Positions 6,730 through 11,849 of a DNA stretch of 11,849 bases are shown piece after piece. The notes beneath the pieces were generated by a model. It was not told where the DNA came from. It was given only the letters and a program-made list of their open reading frames with translations, and ran no database searches. Each line of letters begins with the position of its first letter. Positions within the stretch are counted from its first letter, which is position 1. The stretch lies in NCBI RefSeq assembly GCF_021647475.1, contig NZ_JAKIUR010000070.1, forward strand, positions 1 to 11,849, given 5' to 3'. This stretch comes from Lutibacter sp. (GTDB lineage Bacteria; Bacteroidota; Bacteroidia; Flavobacteriales; Flavobacteriaceae). A program made the position numbers and the translations under genes.

Positions 6730-7470
6730 ATGGGAAGAATTACCGAAGCTGTAAAGCACCTAATTATAATAAACATTGTATTATTTATTGCTCCAAAATT
6801 AGTAGGTTTTGATTTGCAAAATATGTTTGCACTACATTTTCCTTTAAATCCTCAATTTAGGGTTTGGCAAATTTTAACTCACATGTTTATGCACGGCGGT
6901 TTAATGCACATTGGTTTTAACATGTATGCATTATGGGCATTTGGTACGCCACTAGAACAAATGTGGGGTAGAAATAAATTTTTATTTTTCTATTTTTCAG
7001 CAGGTTTAGGAGCCGCTGCCGTTTACACACTTGCAAATTATTATCAATATCATAGTGTTTATGAAGACTTAACTAATATTGGTGTTTCACCTTCTGATAT
7101 TCATAATTTGCTAATTAATGGTCAATATGATTCTAGAATTTTAGAGCATATTTCAAAAAGCGAACTATCTAAAATTTACAGTGCTTATAACTCTTCGGCA
7201 ATAGGAGCTTCAGGTGCTATTTATGGAGTTTTAGTTGCTTTTGGATTTGCATTTCCAAACGCAAAATTGGCACTTATCTTTTTTCCTATTCCAATTGCAG
7301 CAAAATATTTTATTCCTCTTATAATTTTAGGCGATTTATTTTTTGGAATAACTGGATATACTATTGGCGAAGGTCCAAACATTGCCCATTGGGCACATGT
7401 TGGTGGTGCTTTAATTGGATTTATAATTGTTTGGTATTGGAAACGAAATCAATTTAAACGGTGGGACTAA
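6730..7470 (+). CDS. Rhomboid family intramembrane serine protease (first of a tandem pair)
   Basis: Polytopic inner-membrane protease of 246 residues that cleaves transmembrane substrates within the bilayer. Its residues align with E. coli GlpG: the HGGLMHIGFN motif supplies His55, His60 and Asn64 (oxyanion side); the catalytic Ser161 lies in GASGAIYGV (159-167); and the catalytic His223 lies in AHVGGALIG (222-230). About six hydrophobic helices are visible. Between the second helix group and the Ser helix there is a hydrophilic stretch of about 50 residues (105-155), longer than in GlpG and presumably extracytoplasmic. It sits 13 bases after mutL and abuts a second rhomboid. The substrate is unknown; the mutL link is probably positional. 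Confidence 0.93.
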   Translation: MGRITEAVKHLIIINIVLFIAPKLVGFDLQNMFALHFPLNPQFRVWQILTHMFMHGGLMHIGFNMYALWAFGTPLEQMWGRNKFLFFYFSAGLGAAAVYTLANYYQYHSVYEDLTNIGVSPSDIHNLLINGQYDSRILEHISKSELSKIYSAYNSSAIGASGAIYGVLVAFGFAFPNAKLALIFFPIPIAAKYFIPLIILGDLFFGITGYTIGEGPNIAHWAHVGGALIGFIIVWYWKRNQFKRWD

Positions 7471-7471
7471 T

Positions 7472-8305
7472 TTGAACATTTTAAACGACATAAAACTAGC
7501 ATACAACAAAGCAAATATTGTAGAAAAAATAATTTACATTAATGTTCTTTTATTTTTACTAACTGCTTTATTTACAACTTTTATAATTAACTGGTTTGCT
7601 TTACCCGCAGCTTTTCAAAGTTTTTTATATAAACCTTGGACTATAATTACTTATGCATTTATTCATCAACGGTTATTTCATATTTTATCTAACTTATTGG
7701 TATTGTATTATATAGGTAATTTATTTTTAAATTTTTATACTAAAAAACAATTTATTAACTTTTATTTTTTAGGAATTATTATTGGAGGAATAGCTTTTTT
7801 AGCAAAGTATTATTTCTCTAGTAAAATTGGAGCTCCTTTAGGTGGTGCTTCTGCAGCAGTTTCCACTATTTTTGTAGCTATTGCAACTAAAATTCCTAGA
7901 TACGCAATCCGTTTACGATTTATTGGTAGTGTAGAATTATGGGTTTTAGTGGCTATTTGGGTTGGATTGAGTATTTTACAATTAGGCAATCCTAATAATG
8001 GTCCAGCTTTTGCACATATAGCAGGTGCTGCATTTGGGTATTTATATGCAAAACAACTAGAAGTTGGTAATGATATTGGAGGTTGGTTTGAAAGTATCAT
8101 CAACTTTTTTTCAAACCTAATTCTGAATAAAAAATCAAAGCCATTAAAAACGGTTTACAAGTCTGCAAAAAGAAAAAAAGCAAATAACGTATCTAAAACA
8201 AAACAGCGTAAAATTGATGATATTTTAGATAAAATAAGTAAATCTGGCTATGAAAGTTTATCTAAAGAAGAAAAAGAGTTTTTGTTTAGATCTGGAAAAA
8301 AATAA
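7472..8305 (+). CDS. Rhomboid family intramembrane serine protease with cytosolic tail (second of pair)
   Basis: A second rhomboid of 277 residues. Histidines and Asn of the HxxxxHxxxN motif are at 65, 70 and 74. The catalytic Ser127 is in GGASAAV, where the usual GxSG reads GASA, and the catalytic His182 is in AHIAGAAFG (181-189). Six hydrophobic helices are visible. After residue 215 comes a basic, soluble tail ending IDDILDKISKSGYESLSKEEKEFLF, a segment I recall from many Bacteroidetes rhomboids (DUF6576-like). I chose the TTG at 7472, one base after the stop of the first rhomboid, because it gives MNILNDIKLAY, the usual start of this subfamily. A TTG at 7427 is also in frame but would add residues encoded inside the upstream gene. 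There is no ATG before the conserved region. Confidence 0.9.
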   Translation: MNILNDIKLAYNKANIVEKIIYINVLLFLLTALFTTFIINWFALPAAFQSFLYKPWTIITYAFIHQRLFHILSNLLVLYYIGNLFLNFYTKKQFINFYFLGIIIGGIAFLAKYYFSSKIGAPLGGASAAVSTIFVAIATKIPRYAIRLRFIGSVELWVLVAIWVGLSILQLGNPNNGPAFAHIAGAAFGYLYAKQLEVGNDIGGWFESIINFFSNLILNKKSKPLKTVYKSAKRKKANNVSKTKQRKIDDILDKISKSGYESLSKEEKEFLFRSGKK

Positions 8306-8307
8306 CG

Positions 8308-9327
8308 ATGAAAAACCTCTCTTTATTTGATAAATTAATTGCATTGGTAAATTCATTTTTTGCAATGCTATTATTATTGTCTTATTCTTGTTACTTTATT
8401 TCACCAAAAAATATTTCATTAATATCATTTTTAAGTTTATCCATTCCTGTTTTAATTATTATTAATATTGTTTTTGTGTTGTATTGGTTAATAAAATTAA
8501 AAAAGCAAATTTTAATTTCCTTAGTCGTACTTTTAATAGGATTTCCATTATTATCTAAATTTTACAGTTTTAATAACAAAAAAACCTTTTTAAGTTCAGA
8601 CATTAAAATAATGAGTTATAATGTTAGAATGTTTAATTTATATAAATGGATTAAAAAAGATAATGTTAGTGAGAAAATTTATGATTTTGTAAAAGATAAA
8701 AATCCTGATATTTTATGTTTACAAGAGTACCATACCAATGATAATTTAATAAGTTTATTCCCATATCATTATATTAAAACAAGTAATAATAATAAAAATA
8801 ATATTGGTGATGCTATTTTTTCAAAATACAAAATTACTAATACAGGTTCTTTAAACTTTAAAAATACAGGAAACAATGCTATTTATATAGATGTTATTAA
8901 AAATAAAGACACCTTTAGAGTGTATAACATTCATTTAGAATCATTTAGAATAAATCCGCATAAAGAAGTTATAAATAAAAAAAATGCGGAAAATCTTAAA
9001 ATTAGAGTTGAAAAAGCTTTTAAAAAACAAGTAGATCAGGTTAATTTACTTTTAAATCATCAAAAGAAAACACATTATAAAACTATTATTTGTGGCGATT
9101 TTAATAACACTGCTTTTTCGTGGGTTTATCATCAATTAAATCTACATAAAAAAGATGCTTTTGAAATTGCTGGCAATGGTTTTGGCAGCACATATAGGTT
9201 TGGATTTCCCATGCGAATTGACTTTATTTTAGCTGATGAAAATATGGCTGTCAATCATTTTAAAACTTTTAAAGTAAAGTACTCCGACCATTACCCAATT
9301 ATGGCTCGGTTAAATTTAAATCCCTAA
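8308..9327 (+). CDS. Membrane-anchored endonuclease/exonuclease/phosphatase (EEP) family protein
   Basis: Protein of 339 residues with three hydrophobic helices at the N-terminus (about 10-31, 37-61 and 66-86), then an EEP-fold domain from 99. Active-site motifs of the fold are all present: SYNVR (Asn105), LQEY (Glu140), NIHLES (His209), GDFNN (Asp264, Asn266), RIDFIL (Asp305) and SDHYPI (Asp327-His328). The fold serves Mg-dependent nucleases, sphingomyelinases and inositol phosphatases, so the substrate cannot be read from the sequence. With three helices the catalytic domain should lie on the opposite face from the N-terminus, most likely the periplasm. It starts two bases after the second rhomboid and is the last gene of the mutL run. 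I recall this rhomboid–rhomboid–EEP order from other Flavobacteriaceae. Confidence 0.9.
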   Translation: MKNLSLFDKLIALVNSFFAMLLLLSYSCYFISPKNISLISFLSLSIPVLIIINIVFVLYWLIKLKKQILISLVVLLIGFPLLSKFYSFNNKKTFLSSDIKIMSYNVRMFNLYKWIKKDNVSEKIYDFVKDKNPDILCLQEYHTNDNLISLFPYHYIKTSNNNKNNIGDAIFSKYKITNTGSLNFKNTGNNAIYIDVIKNKDTFRVYNIHLESFRINPHKEVINKKNAENLKIRVEKAFKKQVDQVNLLLNHQKKTHYKTIICGDFNNTAFSWVYHQLNLHKKDAFEIAGNGFGSTYRFGFPMRIDFILADENMAVNHFKTFKVKYSDHYPIMARLNLNP

Positions 9328-9363
9328 AATGATTTACATCATAACTTCCCTGTAAATAATAAG

Positions 9364-9371
9364 TAACTTTG
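9364..9371 (+). promoter_or_regulatory. -7 box before the S9 peptidase gene
   Basis: TAACTTTG matches TAnnTTTG and lies 21 bases before the ATG at 9392, within the 64-base gap after the EEP gene. No clear TTG stands at the -33 position. The peptidase is probably its own transcription unit. Confidence 0.45.
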
Positions 9372-9391
9372 TAATACAAATACATATAATT

Positions 9392-11518
9392 ATGAAAAAA
9401 ATATATTTAATTTTATTTATCACTTCTTGTTTTTTTGGATTTTCTCAAGAAAAAACCTTAACCTTAAACGATGCTGTTTTAGGCTATTATAAAGGATTGT
9501 ATCCCACTCGTTTAACACAATTACAATGGGTTAAAAATTCCAATAATTATGTATATCAAAAAGAAAATAAATTAGTAATTAATAGTGTAAAAAAAGGAAA
9601 TCAAACCAGTTTTATCACGTTAAAATCTCTTCAAAAAAACTATCCGAACTTAACTCGTTTCCCAAGAATTTTAAATATTACTAATGCTGAAATTACCTTT
9701 AAAAATAAAAATATTTTTGAGGTTTATAATTATGTAAATCACACTAAAACCTATCGTGTAGCTAATGATAGCGTTGGTAAAAATATTGAGTTTAACAACA
9801 TAGCAAAAGCTTCGGCATATACTATTGACAATAATTTATACGTTGCTACAACTTCAAACCCAAAAATTACAGTTACTAATTTTACCGATAAAAATATAGT
9901 TGCAGGTCAATCCATCCATAGAAATGAATTTGGTATAAAAAAAGGGACTTTTTGGAGTCCAAAAGGTAATTTTTTAGCCTTTTATCAAAAAGATGAAAGC
10001 AACGTAACCAATTATCCTTTAGTTAATATTGACACCTATCCTGCATCTTTAATAAGTATTAAATATCCAATGGCAGGTCAAGGAAGTGAAAAAGCTAAAA
10101 TTGGAATATTTAATATGCAGACTAAACAAACTTTCTACTTAAATATTGATACTTCCGATGAACATTATTTAACCAATTTAACTTGGACACCTGATGAAAA
10201 ATATATTTTATTAGCTGAAGTAAATAGAGATCAAAACCATATTTGGTATAATAAATATGACATTAAAACAGGTGAAAAAGTAACTACTATTTTTGATGAG
10301 ACTAATGATAAATGGGCGGAACCTGAGTTTGATGCGGTGTTTTTACCAAACAGTAATACAAATTTTTTGTATTTAAGTGAACGTAATGGTTTTATGAATA
10401 TTTATGAATATTCAACTAACGGAAAGTTAATAAAACAACTTACTAATTTTAATTGGGTAGTAACAGGTATTTTAGGTTTTGATGCTAAAGATGTAATTAT
10501 CAAAGGAACTGGCAAAGATCCAAGAGAAATGAACGTTTTTAAGGTGAATTTAAAATCTGGAAAAACTACAAAACTTACGTTACAAAAAGGAACTCATAAT
10601 GCTAGTTTAAATAGTAACGGAACTTATGTATTAGATTCTTATAGTAGTATTTATGTACCTAGAATTTCTCAAATAATTAACACAAAAAACGCTAAATCTA
10701 CTACCATTTTTACAGCTGAAAATCCGTTAAAAGATTATAAATTAGGAACTACAGAATTTGTAAATCTAAAAGCAGATGACGGAACAGTTTTATACGGTAA
10801 AATTACCAAACCCACTAATTTTGATGCTTCAAAAAAATATCCGGTTTTAGTGTATGTTTATGGTGGACCTCATGCTCAATTGGTAACCAATTCTTGGTTA
10901 GCTGGGTCTCGTTTATGGGCAACCACATTTTCTACATTAGATAATTATATTGTATTTACTTTAGATAACAGAGGAACTGAAAATAGAGGATTTGCTTTTG
11001 AAAGTGTAATTCATCGACATTTAGGAGCTATTGAAATGGATGACCAATTAAAAGGTGTGGATTATTTAAAAACATTACCTTATGTAGATGCCAATAGAAT
11101 TGCAATTAATGGTTGGAGTTTTGGTGGATTTATGACTTTAAGTTTAATGTTACGCCATCCTGGAGTATTTACAACTGCGGTTGCTGGTGGTCCAGTAACA
11201 GATTGGAAATATTATGAAGTAATGTACGGAGAACGTTATATGGATACTCCGCAAGAAAATCCTGAAGGTTATAAAACTGCTCGTGTTCACAATTACATTA
11301 AAAATTTAGATGGGAAATTATTAATTATTAATGGAAGTGTGGATAAAACGGTTGTACCTCAGCATAGTTTAACCTTATTACAAGAAGCTGTTAAACAAGG
11401 TGTTCAATTAGATTATTTTACGTATCCAATGCATGAACATAATGTTAGAGGTAAAGATAGAGTTCATTTATTAATTAAAATGATGAATTACATTGTTGAT
11501 AATAATAAAGCTAATTAA
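9392..11518 (+). CDS. Secreted S9 prolyl peptidase (prolyl tripeptidyl peptidase / DPP IV-like)
   Basis: Exported serine exopeptidase of 708 residues. It should remove short peptides ending in proline from free N-termini, for growth on protein. A signal peptide (residues 1-18, ending FFGFS before Q) leads into a beta-propeller domain (about 40-430) and an alpha/beta-hydrolase domain. The catalytic triad is Ser576 (GWSFGG), Asp651 (NGSVDKT) and His683 (MHEHNV). The 75 and 32 residue spacings equal those I recall for Porphyromonas gingivalis PtpA (Ser603, Asp678, His710). Glu179 (HRNEFGI) and Glu609 (KYYEVMYGERY) match its amino-terminus-binding Glu205 and Glu636. The DWVYEEE loop of classical DPP IV is absent, so tripeptidyl activity is the better guess. 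ITSC at 10-13 resembles a lipobox, but it sits within a short hydrophobic core, so lipidation is uncertain. Confidence 0.9.
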   Translation: MKKIYLILFITSCFFGFSQEKTLTLNDAVLGYYKGLYPTRLTQLQWVKNSNNYVYQKENKLVINSVKKGNQTSFITLKSLQKNYPNLTRFPRILNITNAEITFKNKNIFEVYNYVNHTKTYRVANDSVGKNIEFNNIAKASAYTIDNNLYVATTSNPKITVTNFTDKNIVAGQSIHRNEFGIKKGTFWSPKGNFLAFYQKDESNVTNYPLVNIDTYPASLISIKYPMAGQGSEKAKIGIFNMQTKQTFYLNIDTSDEHYLTNLTWTPDEKYILLAEVNRDQNHIWYNKYDIKTGEKVTTIFDETNDKWAEPEFDAVFLPNSNTNFLYLSERNGFMNIYEYSTNGKLIKQLTNFNWVVTGILGFDAKDVIIKGTGKDPREMNVFKVNLKSGKTTKLTLQKGTHNASLNSNGTYVLDSYSSIYVPRISQIINTKNAKSTTIFTAENPLKDYKLGTTEFVNLKADDGTVLYGKITKPTNFDASKKYPVLVYVYGGPHAQLVTNSWLAGSRLWATTFSTLDNYIVFTLDNRGTENRGFAFESVIHRHLGAIEMDDQLKGVDYLKTLPYVDANRIAINGWSFGGFMTLSLMLRHPGVFTTAVAGGPVTDWKYYEVMYGERYMDTPQENPEGYKTARVHNYIKNLDGKLLIINGSVDKTVVPQHSLTLLQEAVKQGVQLDYFTYPMHEHNVRGKDRVHLLIKMMNYIVDNNKAN

Positions 11519-11601
11519 TTAAAACATAGTTTAAATACCATTTTTGATACTTACCTATAAAAGTGTTTATATAATAACCCGTTGTGCATTTTGATAAAAT
11601 T

Positions 11602-11656
11602 TCGTCAATTCGAGTGAATTTTAGCCTTTTTAGGCTTAAAATTAGTATCGAGAATA
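11602..11656. repeat. REP-like palindromic element
   Basis: In the 331-base stretch after the peptidase gene, TCGAGTGAATTTTAGCCT pairs imperfectly with AGGCTTAAAATTAGTATCGA; the inner stem AGCCT/AGGCT is at 11623-11627 and 11632-11636. The element starts with CGTCA, as does the repeat at 1685. Short palindromes of the type GTCAnTTCGAGTGA...TATCGAGAA are, as far as I recall, scattered between genes in Flavobacteriaceae genomes. Only one copy plus an inverted partial (TTCTCGATAC, 11680-11689) is visible here. Confidence 0.5.
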
Positions 11657-11698
11657 GGTTTTTTATTTAAAAACAGATGTTCTCGATACCATTTTTTT
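11645..11698 (+). terminator. Intrinsic terminator for the S9 peptidase transcript
   Basis: GTATCGAGAA (11645-11654) pairs with TTCTCGATAC (11680-11689). Inside it GTTTTT (11658-11663) can pair with AAAAAC (11669-11674). Seven Ts follow at 11692-11698. Stem plus U-tract fits a rho-independent terminator, although it lies about 125 bases after the stop codon. Its left arm is shared with the palindrome just upstream, so the two folds are mutually exclusive. Confidence 0.55.
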
Positions 11699-11730
11699 AT
11701 CAAAAATTACCTGCCTTGCCGTCCTTTAGA

Positions 11731-11779
11731 TTTGTAAAGTAAAGATTTTCTTATTTATTAAGTATTTTTACTTTACAAA
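11731..11779. repeat. 13-bp perfect inverted repeat
   Basis: TTTGTAAAGTAAA (11731-11743) and TTTACTTTACAAA (11767-11779) are perfect complements with a 23-base AT-rich spacer. No strong U-tract follows on the plus strand. It may be a DNA-binding palindrome, a stem in an RNA, or part of a repeat element; the sequence alone does not decide. Confidence 0.6.
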
Positions 11780-11847
11780 AAAAGAATGGGGTGAACTTAG
11801 CCTGCCGCTAGATTTTAGGTCTATTGCCTGTATTAGTCCCCATTCTT
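11777..11847 (-). terminator. Probable leftward terminator for a gene beyond the right edge
   Basis: AAGAATGGGG (11782-11791) and CCCCATTCTT (11838-11847) are perfect complements. Read on the minus strand, the stem is followed by seven Us (11777-11783 as As). That polarity fits a terminator for a minus-strand gene to the right, convergent with the peptidase. The 46-base interior holds GCCTGCC and TAGA/TCTA segments that could add inner pairing. A terminal inverted repeat of a small element is an alternative. Confidence 0.45.
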
Positions 11848-11849
11848 AA

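Noticed and set aside
7810..8103. Open frame of 97 codons on the minus strand within the second rhomboid
   Set aside because: It is antisense to the catalytic region of a well-supported rhomboid and resembles no family.
9401..9430. ITSC lipobox in the S9 peptidase making it a lipoprotein
   Set aside because: The hydrophobic core before the Cys is only about eight residues, and the sequence continues hydrophobic to a normal cleavage site at FGFS/Q. Kept as uncertain; type I signal peptide preferred.
1..11849. A previously undescribed defence, secretion, biosynthetic or CRISPR system
   Set aside because: No direct repeat array, tRNA, rRNA, cluster of unknown genes or phage signature is visible. 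All genes but one fall in known families with housekeeping or envelope roles.

Overview
The window is AT-rich chromosomal DNA from a member of the Bacteroidetes, most likely a marine-type Flavobacteriaceae. This rests on the gene order (recF/DUF721 divergent from TPR–ribH, then mutL–rhomboid–rhomboid–EEP), on promoter-like TAnnTTTG boxes before several genes instead of TATAAT boxes, on the near absence of Shine-Dalgarno sequences, and on a PtpA-like S9 peptidase typical of this phylum. Almost every gene is a recognisable housekeeping or envelope function. I found no defence, secretion or biosynthetic system that looks undescribed.

Left edge (1-1163): the last 37 codons of a transposase, probably ISAs1 family, run to an apparent IS end at about 124. 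Four bases later begins a lipoprotein of the PhoD/alkaline phosphatase D type, so the IS seems to have replaced that gene's upstream region. Next (1228-1647) is ndk, nucleoside diphosphate kinase, with its own promoter-like box. A large nested hairpin (1654-1796), which looks like a dispersed repeat and serves as a terminator in both directions, separates ndk from the convergent recF–DUF721 pair (3168 to 1793, minus strand).

Centre (3282-9327): a membrane-anchored TPR protein and ribH (lumazine synthase) form a two-gene unit. A second promoter, the best in the window, precedes a 96-residue unknown membrane protein. This begins a tight run of five genes with overlaps or short gaps: unknown protein, mutL, two rhomboid intramembrane proteases in tandem, and a membrane-anchored endonuclease/exonuclease/phosphatase-family protein. 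The MutL keeps its ATPase motifs, but its C-terminal endonuclease motifs are degenerate.

Right edge (9392-11849): a secreted S9 peptidase whose catalytic and N-terminus-binding residues line up with prolyl tripeptidyl peptidase. It is followed by 331 bases without a gene, packed with inverted repeats: a rightward terminator, a REP-like composite, a 13-bp perfect palindrome and a probable leftward terminator for a gene beyond the window. The points most worth a second look are the IS/lipoprotein junction, the nuclease-degenerate MutL, the small unknown gene between ribH and mutL, the rhomboid pair, and the structured intergenic elements.
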